From the NCBI GenBank assembly GCA_017553965.1, contig JAFZJK010000183.1, positions 1 to 10,228 on the forward strand: 10,228 nucleotides of DNA. The letters run 5' to 3'. The notes beneath the pieces were generated by a model that saw only the letters and a list, made by a program, of their open reading frames with translations, did not search any database and was not told the DNA's origin. A program made the translations under genes and the position numbers. How positions within the stretch are numbered: position 1 is the first letter of the stretch; each line of letters begins with the position of its first letter. Shown piece by piece: positions 1 to 7,111 of this stretch. The DNA comes from Lachnospiraceae bacterium (GTDB taxonomy: Bacteria; Bacillota_A; Clostridia; Lachnospirales; Lachnospiraceae).

Positions 1-179
1 CCGCGACCTAAGGTCGCCATCTGCAGAAAGAACGGTTTGTCAGAGAACTTCCTCCTTCTTTCATCCAAAACGGAGCAAGTGATCGTATTCTCCTCCCGGT
101 CGAACACGTCCGGAGCACAATTAAACTCCCAACCTAGCTGCTGCCGGAACCGCGTCCAAATATCTTCCCTTGTTATCAT
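1..179 (-). CDS. N-terminal fragment of a possible GNAT-like protein (runs off left edge)
   Basis: An open frame begins with ATG at 179 and stays open for 59 codons to the window edge, so the C-terminal part is missing. A GGAGG ribosome site lies at 186-190, six bases before the ATG, which supports this start. The fragment starts MITREDIW and contains FNCAPDVF near residues 19-26, a basic RRRKFSDKPFF stretch near 43-53 and LQMATLGR at the end. From memory, small GNAT-family acetyltransferase-like proteins of Lachnospiraceae have a similar opening with an 'NCxPxxF' element and 'FFxMATFG', but the acetyl-CoA site would lie outside the window, so the function is a tentative inference. The gene follows the ABC exporter gene after 50 bases with no terminator between them, so it is probably the last visible member of the same operon. 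I am fairly sure it is coding and much less sure of the family. Confidence 0.6.
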   Translation of the reverse strand, partial: MITREDIWTRFRQQLGWEFNCAPDVFDREENTITCSVLDERRRKFSDKPFFLQMATLGR

Positions 180-229
180 AGATAACCTCCGCTCCTTTTT
201 ACCTTATTACTAACAGTTTCTCCTATCCT

Positions 230-2422
230 TTAGGACTGCTTTTTATGACTGAGTTCAGAGAGTTCTCCAAGTCGTATGCCCATGGTTTTCTCGAGCTTAT
301 CATGCATACCGGGTACGGAAGCAGTAAGCTCTAAGAAGCGTGACCGCTTTAGAGATATAAGCAGTGTGGGATTGACCGTGCGCACCGTGGCCGTACGGGG
401 AACGTTTGACAAAAGAGCGATCTCGCCGAAAAAGTCGCCGTCCTCAAGTACTTTAACACGGGTATCCCTGTCATCGATCCTCTTTAATACCTCTACACGT
501 CCGCGCACTATGATATAGAACAGGTCGCCCTCGTCTCCCTCGGTAATGATCGTGCTTGAGGCAGGGTAATAGGCCGAGCTGAAACTCTTACAAAGCTCTG
601 ATAGTGAGCTTACAGGGAATTCGCTGAAAAGATCGATCCTGGAAAGCCTCTCCGGCGTAATTGTGGCACTGGACATATCATCCGTAACAGTGAAACCGCT
701 CTGCTTTTCAAAAAGCTTGGCATAGATCCCCTTACGCTCCATAAGAGATTCATGTGTTCCGCTCTCAGCGATACGCCCTCCGGAAAGAACATATACGCAG
801 TCATAACCGGAGATGTCCGAAAGCCTGTGCGTGATGTTGACAATTGCGGTGCCCTGACCCGGAAGTCTGGATATGGCATCATTTACGGCACGCTCGGCAG
901 CCGGATCAAGGGAAGCAGTTGCTTCATCAATGATTAGAAAACGCGGGTTTCGGAGTAAGGTTCTGGCAAGAGATATACGTTGTCTTTGTCCGCCGGATAA
1001 AGATTTTCCTCCATTCTGCACCTGACATGAAAATCCTCCGGGAAGGCTCAAAATAAAGTCCGCTGAGGCAGCCTTTACGGCATCGACAATTTCATCAAAC
1101 TTTGCATCCGGGTTTGCCACCCGAAGGTTACCCTCTATGGTATCGTTAAACAGAACCGTATCCTGTGGCACGATGCCGACAGCCTTGTGAAGAGAGCGCA
1201 GATCAAGATGCCTGTAATCCTTATCGTCTGCCATGACCGTTCCTTCATCAGGATCGTAAAAGCGCATGAGAAGGTTTGCGATCGTGCTTTTTCCGCTGCC
1301 GCTCGGTCCGACGATGGCAACGGATTTTCCGGCAGGAACCTTTAAAAGGATGTCCTTCAAAACCGGTTTTTCCGGATTGTAGCCAAAGGTTAGGTGATCC
1401 ATTGATAATTCCATAAGAGGATCCGGAACCTCTTCAGCATTCTTGTCAACGCTGACACCCGGTTTTTTATCAAAAAATAACTCGAGATTATGAATACATA
1501 CTTTACATTCCACGAACGAGGGGATGATCGCAATAAGTGCAATGACCGCCGAGGAAAGAGTGGCAAAGAGACTGTTAAAGGAAACAAGTGTACCGACCGT
1601 CATTGTTTTAGAGAAAACCCAAAAGGCACCTATGCAGATGATCAGAATACTGAATACCTCGATCAAACCACCGGAGGCAACGGTCAGGCACCCATTGATA
1701 AACATAGAACGAAGTGAGAGCTTTTCATGCTTTTTGTTTTCACGTTCATAGTCGGTCGTAGATTTATCCTGCAGGTCGAATGCTTTTACGGAGGGCTGGT
1801 TATCAACGTTCTCCATGAGCATATTGGTGAGCAGGCCTGCCTGATCCTTGAGTGCTTTAACTGCAGTTCTGGATTTCTTTCCCAGGATGAGAAGCACTAC
1901 AGTACTTAAGATCAAAGCGCCGATACTGATGAGAGCAAGACGGAAATCCAAAATAAAGATGAGGATAAAGCTGATCACGATCTTGGCGATCCCGGTCACA
2001 AAGGAAGGGATCGTAACGCTGGTCAGAGTCTGAACGGCGCTCATGTCCGTGGCAAATCTACCGATGAGATAACCTACCTGCAGGTCAGAAAAATCCCGAA
2101 GTGAAAGCTCCTGAAGATGCATAAAGCAACGACGGCGTGATTCCGCCACTGTTCTTGAAGAAAAAATGGCAGTCAGATAGCGCCGGAAAACGTCGCTGCA
2201 TTTTGCAAGTAAGATCCCCAAAAGCATGAACAGGATCACTTTGATAAGCAGATCTTCATCTCCGCGTTCGATGGCATTATCCAGGATATATTTCATACCC
2301 AGGGCCATAATGCTTGTAAAAGCGATGTCGATCATGCCAAAAACGTATGAAGCATAGGCATAGCCCTTATTATGAAGATGAAATTTTTTGATCGCGGATA
2401 TTAGTTCTTTCAATTCTTTCAT
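230..2422 (-). CDS. ABC exporter half-transporter with C-terminal cyclic-nucleotide-binding domain
   Basis: This 730-residue protein is a membrane-fused ABC exporter plus a sensory domain. Residues about 20-305 form the six-helix exporter region (hydrophobic spans near 25-45, 58-75, 138-158, 160-180, 247-270 and 280-303). The nucleotide-binding domain (about 337-575) has every key element: A-loop Tyr348, Walker A GPSGSGKST (372-380), Q-loop Gln420, signature LSGGQ (475-479), Walker B FLIIDE with Glu500, D-loop SLD (504-506) and His532. Residues about 597-715 are a Crp/PKA-like cNMP domain with a complete phosphate-binding cassette (665-680), including Gly666, Glu667, Arg676 and Thr677. Family knowledge says such half-transporters work as homodimers or pair with another half; no partner gene is adjacent. 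The substrate cannot be read from sequence. The gene starts 24 bases after the xylanase stop, with AAGGAG at 2435-2440 and a rather long 12-base spacing. ATP-driven export gated by a nucleotide messenger is my inference. Confidence 0.93.
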   Translation of the reverse strand: MKELKELISAIKKFHLHNKGYAYASYVFGMIDIAFTSIMALGMKYILDNAIERGDEDLLIKVILFMLLGILLAKCSDVFRRYLTAIFSSRTVAESRRRCFMHLQELSLRDFSDLQVGYLIGRFATDMSAVQTLTSVTIPSFVTGIAKIVISFILIFILDFRLALISIGALILSTVVLLILGKKSRTAVKALKDQAGLLTNMLMENVDNQPSVKAFDLQDKSTTDYERENKKHEKLSLRSMFINGCLTVASGGLIEVFSILIICIGAFWVFSKTMTVGTLVSFNSLFATLSSAVIALIAIIPSFVECKVCIHNLELFFDKKPGVSVDKNAEEVPDPLMELSMDHLTFGYNPEKPVLKDILLKVPAGKSVAIVGPSGSGKSTIANLLMRFYDPDEGTVMADDKDYRHLDLRSLHKAVGIVPQDTVLFNDTIEGNLRVANPDAKFDEIVDAVKAASADFILSLPGGFSCQVQNGGKSLSGGQRQRISLARTLLRNPRFLIIDEATASLDPAAERAVNDAISRLPGQGTAIVNITHRLSDISGYDCVYVLSGGRIAESGTHESLMERKGIYAKLFEKQSGFTVTDDMSSATITPERLSRIDLFSEFPVSSLSELCKSFSSAYYPASSTIITEGDEGDLFYIIVRGRVEVLKRIDDRDTRVKVLEDGDFFGEIALLSNVPRTATVRTVNPTLLISLKRSRFLELTASVPGMHDKLEKTMGIRLGELSELSHKKQS

Positions 2423-2446
2423 GTCTGGCTGTGACTCCTTTGGATA

Positions 2447-3610
2447 TCATTGATCATATCCTGCGTATTCCTTGATCTGTAAAGTTCCGTACAGTGCATA
2501 CTTAGGGTTTAACCCCGAATCATAAAGCTGTGGGCTGTATTCACGTCTCCACGAGATCCCGTCGGAGAATCCCCAGAAAGTGACAGCGTCCATATTTATC
2601 TTTCCGGCATCTGCACGTTCGAATATTCCGTTTATGAGTTCATACAGGTATCTGCCCTGCTCCTTCAGGTTTTCATCGGTAGCCGACATAGGGCTTTCGT
2701 ATTTGCCAAGTCCCACATCAAGTTCTGTTATTTCAAGCTTCAGTCCCGTCTCCGCAAGGATATCCACACCGTTTAAGTAGTTAGTTAGGTCATCCGCAGT
2801 GAAAAGGTGTGCCTGAAGTCCGATACCGTCTATAAGATATCTTCCGTCGTTATCCTTAAGTGTTTCCACAAATTCAGCTATACTGTCAGCCTTATACTGC
2901 TCATTATAGTCATTGTAGTAGAGGTCAACCGTTTCGGGAGCATACTGGTCCGCATAGTAAAATGCAAACCAGAGGTAATCATCTCCTATTATCTCGGTCC
3001 AATGGTTTTGTCTCAGGTTTCCGTCTTCCATTATGGCTTCGTTTATCACATCGTATGCATAGAAAAGATCCAGGTATCCCAGCCTTTTAAGCTCTGCAAA
3101 CACTCCGCTTATAAGTGCTTCCATACGGGTAAGCATTTCCTCACGGCTTACAAATACGCCTTTAGAGTCAAACCCGTCACGGAATATCCATTCCGGAGTC
3201 TGGCTGTACCATATTAATGTGTGTCCTCTCATGGAAAAGTTATTTTCTTTCGCCCATGCAAGTACAGACCGTGCCTCCTGGTTAAACTCCACTGTCAGTT
3301 CGCCTGAAGCTATACTTTTTTCCTGATTCAGGATATAATCCGGCTTCATGGCATTTTCCATGGTAAGACTGTTGAACTGCTCCTTGACAAGCGTAGCCAT
3401 ATCTTTATTGTTTATCACATTTGACGAAATGCATGTACCTATCTTCATGTTGTGAGCAGCAAATACGTCCTTCAAAGTCTTATCGGTTACTTCCTTCTGT
3501 GCGGGAAGTGTAACCTTCGGTGTACCGCATCCCGTAAGGAGCATCGTTAATATGCATATAAGGCATATCACAGGTTTTACTGTTTGTTTTCTAGTGGTTT
3601 TCATTTTCAT
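2447..3610 (-). CDS. GH10 endo-1,4-beta-xylanase, lipoprotein
   Basis: This 387-residue enzyme is a family GH10 xylanase that cleaves internal beta-1,4 bonds of xylan. A basic N-terminus and hydrophobic stretch end in a lipobox (LLTGC, residues 24-28), so Cys28 should be lipidated and the enzyme held on the outer face of the membrane. GH10 landmarks appear in order: TMENAMKPD (83-91), RGHTLIW (128-134), DVINE (187-191) with acid/base Glu191, GLQAH (264-268), ITELD (294-298) with nucleophile Glu296, and TFWGFSDGISW (344-354). The His usually found after the WH-type tryptophan is Tyr135 here (WYSQ). Only the catalytic domain is present, with no carbohydrate-binding module, which suggests action on soluble or short xylan near the cell. 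It lies 46 bases after the HAD gene and 24 bases before the exporter gene. The ribosome site is poor: upstream of ATG 3610 there is only a purine-rich AAGAAG stretch. ATG 3604 is an alternative start that would not change the mature protein. Confidence 0.95.
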   Translation of the reverse strand: MKMKTTRKQTVKPVICLICILTMLLTGCGTPKVTLPAQKEVTDKTLKDVFAAHNMKIGTCISSNVINNKDMATLVKEQFNSLTMENAMKPDYILNQEKSIASGELTVEFNQEARSVLAWAKENNFSMRGHTLIWYSQTPEWIFRDGFDSKGVFVSREEMLTRMEALISGVFAELKRLGYLDLFYAYDVINEAIMEDGNLRQNHWTEIIGDDYLWFAFYYADQYAPETVDLYYNDYNEQYKADSIAEFVETLKDNDGRYLIDGIGLQAHLFTADDLTNYLNGVDILAETGLKLEITELDVGLGKYESPMSATDENLKEQGRYLYELINGIFERADAGKINMDAVTFWGFSDGISWRREYSPQLYDSGLNPKYALYGTLQIKEYAGYDQ

Positions 3611-3656
3611 TCTTTCGTCTTCTTTTCGTTTTCAAACGGTGAGATGTTTCTTTGTC

Positions 3657-4322
3657 CTACTGTCCAATATTTTCAAACGCTTCCAAAAGTCCTGTTATAC
3701 TTCTTACTCCATCCGGCACACTTTTTCCGAAGCGGTTAAGCCACAATGTCCCGATGCCGATAGCCGAAGCACCTTTAACATCACTGGAGACAGAGTCACC
3801 GATATGGATGACTTCATCCTCCTTTAGCCCGGTTTTCTTAAGAGCAAGTTCAAACAACTCCTTTCGGGGCTTATAGGCTCTCGCATCTTCCGAAGTAAAG
3901 ACTCCGGCCGGTTTCAGATCATGGAACTCTATGGCTCTCCTTATATCATCCGTATCGATATTAGATACTATATAGACCGGCAAAGGGCTTTTTTCAAAAA
4001 ATTCCTTTGAGTCTTCAAATATCGGCGGCTTTACCCAATGTTCGAACATCATATTACTGAGTTCTTTAGTATTGGCATCCGAATGAAACTTAGCCAATGT
4101 ATGCTCAAGCGATCTTTCTTCCAATGTCCTCTGCGTTTCAAACGTATCTCCGTATGAGTCCTGAAACATGGTCTGAAAATCCTGCCACCAGAACAGATCA
4201 ATCTCTGATCTGTCAGCTGCTTCACCTGTTTTCTGTATTATATCCGTGATCTTCTTTATTACTTCGCCGTCTTCATGAACGATAGTCCCGTAAAAATCCA
4301 CAAAAAAAGCTTTAATACTCAT
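3657..4322 (-). CDS. HAD-superfamily hydrolase with DxYGT motif I
   Basis: This is a 221-residue soluble HAD-fold protein with a subfamily I helical cap (about residues 17-100). Motif I is DFYGT (9-13) with nucleophile Asp9, motif II is VSN (119-121) with Ser120, motif III is Lys151 in YKP, and motif IV is GDSVSSD (175-181) with Asp176 and Asp181. The general acid/base Asp that HAD phosphatases carry two residues after the nucleophile is Tyr11. DxYGT is the form known in L-2-haloacid dehalogenases, though many unassigned Firmicute HAD proteins may share it. The substrate is therefore open: a phosphatase, a dehalogenase-like enzyme or something else. AGGAG lies at 4335-4339, 12 bases before the ATG. 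It is the first gene of the probable xylanase operon, preceded by a 105-base gap that holds the terminator of the previous gene; I found no convincing promoter hexamers there. Confidence 0.88.
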   Translation of the reverse strand: MSIKAFFVDFYGTIVHEDGEVIKKITDIIQKTGEAADRSEIDLFWWQDFQTMFQDSYGDTFETQRTLEERSLEHTLAKFHSDANTKELSNMMFEHWVKPPIFEDSKEFFEKSPLPVYIVSNIDTDDIRRAIEFHDLKPAGVFTSEDARAYKPRKELFELALKKTGLKEDEVIHIGDSVSSDVKGASAIGIGTLWLNRFGKSVPDGVRSITGLLEAFENIGQ

Positions 4323-4376
4323 TCGCGATCATTTCTCCTAACCTAATCCCTGCTCCGATACACAATCCTACTTTTT

Positions 4377-4403
4377 AAAATCCCCTGCCTATAGACAGGG
4401 GAT
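4377..4403 (-). terminator. Possible intrinsic terminator after the diguanylate cyclase gene
   Basis: An 8-base inverted repeat (arms 4380-4387 and 4396-4403, core CCCCTG/CAGGGG) with an 8-base loop lies 24 bases beyond the stop of the GGDEF gene. On the minus strand it is followed by only a short T run (TTTTAAAAAG). The GC-rich stem fits a terminator, but the short T tract makes it weak, so some read-through into the HAD-xylanase operon is possible. Confidence 0.5.
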
Positions 4404-4427
4404 ATAAATCACCTAATATCAAAATTA

Positions 4428-5837
4428 TTAATCTCTCGGTCTGTACCTCGGATCGTTTTCTTTTTGATAATACAGCTGCTTGTACTTATACATGTCTTCA
4501 TCGGCATCCATTAAGGCCTGTCTGACATTGCGGCTGTCCTCGATATAGCTGGTGCCGTACGCAAAGCTTATACCGTTTTCTTTAAGTTCTATGACTTTGT
4601 CCAGTTTAGACACCAGGTCTTCAAAACTGTCTTTTTCTATATTATCCACCAGCACCACAAATTCATCTCCGCCGGCACGGAATACGTCACTGCCGATAAA
4701 GACATTCTGCAGCTTCATCGCAGCATTTTTAAGCATCAGGTCTCCTACCAGATGTCCTTCACTGTCATTAATATATTTTAATCCGTTAAGATCGGCGAAC
4801 ACCACACCCAAAGGCTTTCCTTCTTCATCATCCACCAGATCTTCGATCCTGTTGTTCATCTCATTTCTGTTATAGATGCCCGTAAGCAGATCGATGGAGC
4901 TTAAATATTTCAGTCTGTCAAACATCTGGCGGTTAGCAAGATCGGATGAAACGAAATAAGAAGTAAGCTCAAGTATCTCCTTGATCCTGGTCGCTCTGTT
5001 TGTCTCAAAATTGGTAGCCCAAATGTATCCCAAAAGCTCACGTTCGTTTTTCAAAGGTACCACTACCATGCTCTCTACCGATGCAGCCTTGATAGACTCA
5101 TACCATATGGGATTTTTCTCTTTTACGAACTGCATATCCTGTTCGTTTGCCAATATCAGACAGTTACTGCCGGCTAAGATATCCGACCATGTCACAGCTA
5201 TGTCATAAAAGTTATCAAACCAGTTGTCATTTGTAACCAGCCCTGTATTCTCAGCTTTATCCTCACATAAAAGCGCACAGCTCTTATTCACGAAATCCAT
5301 GGTCAGTATGCAGCAATAGCTTGCCTTACATACTTCACGTATATCCTTTATTATGGAATTGATTGTCTCGTTATAGTCTTTTACTCCGTGAAGCTTGATG
5401 CAGGTATTTAATACTCTTACAGCGGTATCTTTGGATACATTTGCCATTATCTCCGCATTCGGCTCGTTTGATACTTCATGTGTATACAGACAGTAATTAA
5501 ATCTGTCATCCTCAAAATCAAGCGGGATAGCGAACATATTAAACCAATAATCATATCTCTCCGGAGTGATATAGTTATGGTTATGGTGCTTTAATACCGC
5601 TGTATTATATACAAAGTGCTCAAAATTAAGGTCCTTATAAAGATACCTCTGATATTCGCTGTTGGGAACAAAGGTCGTCTTCTTATGAATGCCGAGTGTG
5701 TTTGATTCTATAGATTCTATATATGCCTTATTTCCTGTTACTATACGTATTGTTCCGTACGAGTCGCCGGTTATCTTTTCAACAGATATCACACACGCCA
5801 TACCCGAAATGGAATCAACCAACTTTTGAAAATCCAT
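4428..5837 (-). CDS. Diguanylate cyclase with N-terminal PAS-like and GAF-like domains
   Basis: With a start at ATG 5837 the protein has 469 residues and should make c-di-GMP from two GTP. Residues about 1-120 look like a PAS-type sensor that I associate with Lachnospiraceae GGDEF proteins; about 140-305 resemble a GAF domain (ends in VVVPLKNERELLGYIW); 310-455 form the GGDEF domain. Metal-binding Asp349 (FADLNGLK), the IND and GHLVGD elements (356-358, 361-366) and the signature AGGDEF (388-393) are intact, so it is predicted to be active. The RxxD product-inhibition site normally found just before the signature is absent (FIGSDVF, 380-386). No membrane segment is seen, so it is a cytosolic sensor. 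The frame is open further upstream to 5987, but that would overlap the dehydrogenase gene with out-of-character sequence; GGGGA six bases before ATG 5837 decides the start. It lies 61 bases after the dehydrogenase stop and is probably cotranscribed with it. Confidence 0.92.
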   Translation of the reverse strand: MDFQKLVDSISGMACVISVEKITGDSYGTIRIVTGNKAYIESIESNTLGIHKKTTFVPNSEYQRYLYKDLNFEHFVYNTAVLKHHNHNYITPERYDYWFNMFAIPLDFEDDRFNYCLYTHEVSNEPNAEIMANVSKDTAVRVLNTCIKLHGVKDYNETINSIIKDIREVCKASYCCILTMDFVNKSCALLCEDKAENTGLVTNDNWFDNFYDIAVTWSDILAGSNCLILANEQDMQFVKEKNPIWYESIKAASVESMVVVPLKNERELLGYIWATNFETNRATRIKEILELTSYFVSSDLANRQMFDRLKYLSSIDLLTGIYNRNEMNNRIEDLVDDEEGKPLGVVFADLNGLKYINDSEGHLVGDLMLKNAAMKLQNVFIGSDVFRAGGDEFVVLVDNIEKDSFEDLVSKLDKVIELKENGISFAYGTSYIEDSRNVRQALMDADEDMYKYKQLYYQKENDPRYRPRD

Positions 5838-5843
5838 ATGCTT

Positions 5844-5848
5844 TCCCC
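5844..5848 (-). promoter_or_regulatory. Ribosome binding site fixing the diguanylate cyclase start
   Basis: GGGGA on the minus strand, six bases before ATG 5837. It is moderate in strength but well spaced, and it supports the 469-residue start over the longer open frame that would begin inside the dehydrogenase gene. Confidence 0.6.
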
Positions 5849-5898
5849 AATTATTTAAATTCCCGTAACTGTTCAGCACCCAACTGATTTTTATATTG

Positions 5899-6939
5899 TT
5901 AAAAACACTTCTTGCTGTGCTCCTGCCCGCATTTGGCCACATCCGGGCACTTGTAGCACACTTCGTTTTTGCTGTAATCGTTCTCAAAGAACTCTTCCAC
6001 GTTTTCCAGCGTGGTATCTGCTATATTACAGAGGGCCTCCTCTGTGAGGAATGCCTGATGTGATGTAACTATAACGTTAGGCATGGAGATGAGTCTCGCC
6101 AGTGTATCGTCATCCACGATATGATTAGAGTAATCATGGAAAAATACATTGGATTCCTCTTCATATACATCCAGGCAGGCAGCACCGATCTGCCTCTGCT
6201 TGATACCTTCTACCAGTGCTTCCGAATCTATCAATGCACCTCTGGAAGTATTGATAAGTACAACTCCCTTTTTCATCTTTGCGATGCTTTCCGCATTTAC
6301 CATATGCCTGTTTTCATCCGTCAGCGGACAGTGGAAGGATATGATATCGCTCTTTTCCCATATTTCAGACAGCGACACATAATTGATGCCGCTTCCTTCT
6401 GCAGGGAACTTGTCATATGCTATAACATTCATCCCGAAGCCCTTGCATATATCTATAAATATGCGGCCTATCTTACCGGTACCGATGATGCCCACTGTTT
6501 TCCCGTGCAGGTCAAAACCTGTAAGCCCGTTAAGACTGAAATTAAAATCCTTCGTACGTATATACGCTTTATGTATCCTGCGGATCGAGGTAAGAAGCAG
6601 TGCCATCGCATGCTCGGCAACCGCATAAGGTGAATACGCCGGTACTCTTACGATATGGATCTTTTCATATGCGTACTCTACGTCCACGTTATTGTATCCG
6701 GCACATCTTAATACGATGAGCTTAACTTTCATCTTAACAAGTGCATCGATCACTTTTCTGTTAACATCATCATTTACAAACACACAGACCACATCCGAGC
6801 CTTCAGCCAGACGGCAGGTATCCTCGGTAAGTCTTGTATCAAAATAATTTATCTCAAATTTATCTTCTGTATTCGATCTTATAAAGGAATTTTTGTCATA
6901 ATCCTTTGCGTCAAAAAACGCGATCTTATATTTTCTCAT
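5899..6939 (-). CDS. D-2-hydroxyacid dehydrogenase (D-lactate dehydrogenase-like) with Cys-rich tail
   Basis: This 346-residue cytosolic enzyme belongs to the NAD-dependent D-2-hydroxyacid dehydrogenase family and most resembles fermentative D-lactate dehydrogenases, which reduce pyruvate to D-lactate and regenerate NAD+. Visible landmarks are the Rossmann motif GTGKIG (153-158), the acidic Asp175 at the end of the next strand expected to favour NAD over NADP, catalytic Arg233 (TSRG), Glu261/Glu262 (DVYEEE) and catalytic His294 (SHQAF). The last 20 residues carry four cysteines, Cys328, Cys331, Cys337 and Cys345 (C-x2-C-x5-C-x7-C), which the catalytic fold does not need. The gene has its own strong promoter and a GGAGAT ribosome site at 6948-6953, eight bases before ATG. 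The diguanylate cyclase gene follows after 61 bases. D-lactate is the most likely product, but other 2-oxoacids are possible. Confidence 0.92.
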   Translation of the reverse strand: MRKYKIAFFDAKDYDKNSFIRSNTEDKFEINYFDTRLTEDTCRLAEGSDVVCVFVNDDVNRKVIDALVKMKVKLIVLRCAGYNNVDVEYAYEKIHIVRVPAYSPYAVAEHAMALLLTSIRRIHKAYIRTKDFNFSLNGLTGFDLHGKTVGIIGTGKIGRIFIDICKGFGMNVIAYDKFPAEGSGINYVSLSEIWEKSDIISFHCPLTDENRHMVNAESIAKMKKGVVLINTSRGALIDSEALVEGIKQRQIGAACLDVYEEESNVFFHDYSNHIVDDDTLARLISMPNVIVTSHQAFLTEEALCNIADTTLENVEEFFENDYSKNEVCYKCPDVAKCGQEHSKKCF

Positions 6940-6953
6940 TTACAGTCATCTCC

Positions 6954-6966
6954 GTTTTATCAAAAC
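6954..6966. promoter_or_regulatory. Short palindrome in the dehydrogenase leader, possible operator
   Basis: GTTTTATCAAAAC is a 5-base inverted repeat around a 3-base centre. It sits just downstream of the predicted transcription start and directly before the ribosome site. Its AT-rich form loosely recalls Rex-type redox operators, which often control lactate dehydrogenase genes, but it departs from the usual TTGTTAA half-site, so this is only a suggestion. Confidence 0.2.
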
Positions 6967-6982
6967 AATCCCACATTTTAGT

Positions 6983-7011
6983 ATTATACCACACTTCCCG
7001 CTCTGTGACAA
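6983..7011 (-). promoter_or_regulatory. Sigma-A-type promoter of the dehydrogenase gene
   Basis: On the minus strand a -35 box TTGTCA (7006-7011, five of six consensus bases) is followed by exactly 17 bases and a perfect -10 box TATAAT (6983-6988). The expected transcript start is near 6976, giving a leader of roughly 37 bases before ATG 6939. This should be a strong housekeeping promoter for the dehydrogenase and probably also for the diguanylate cyclase gene behind it. Confidence 0.85.
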
Positions 7012-7111
7012 TGAAAAGGTTCTTTTTGACACGTTTTTTATAACGGCTATCCCACGATATATATTGCCACATTGCAGAATTAACCTAGTGTCAACTGATT
7101 TGATTTTAAAG

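Noticed and set aside
1..2422. Possible transferred segment with higher GC at the left end
   Set aside because: Hand counts of a few 60-base blocks ranged from about 42 to 53% here and 43 to 48% elsewhere, which is not a clear difference; no mobile-element gene or repeat flanks it.
2807..3217. Plus-strand open frame of 136 codons
   Set aside because: It is antisense to the middle of the xylanase gene, whose catalytic motifs are all intact on the minus strand; no recognisable protein.
4323..4380. Possible promoter for the HAD-xylanase operon (TTGTGT-like element on the minus strand)
   Set aside because: No -10 box at proper spacing; too weak to annotate.
5838..5987. Upstream extension of the diguanylate cyclase frame by 50 residues
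   Set aside because: It overlaps the end of the dehydrogenase gene, has no domain-like sequence, and a spaced ribosome site supports ATG 5837.
6121..6633. Plus-strand open frame of 170 codons
   Set aside because: It is the shadow of the dehydrogenase coding region, which has clear family motifs on the other strand.
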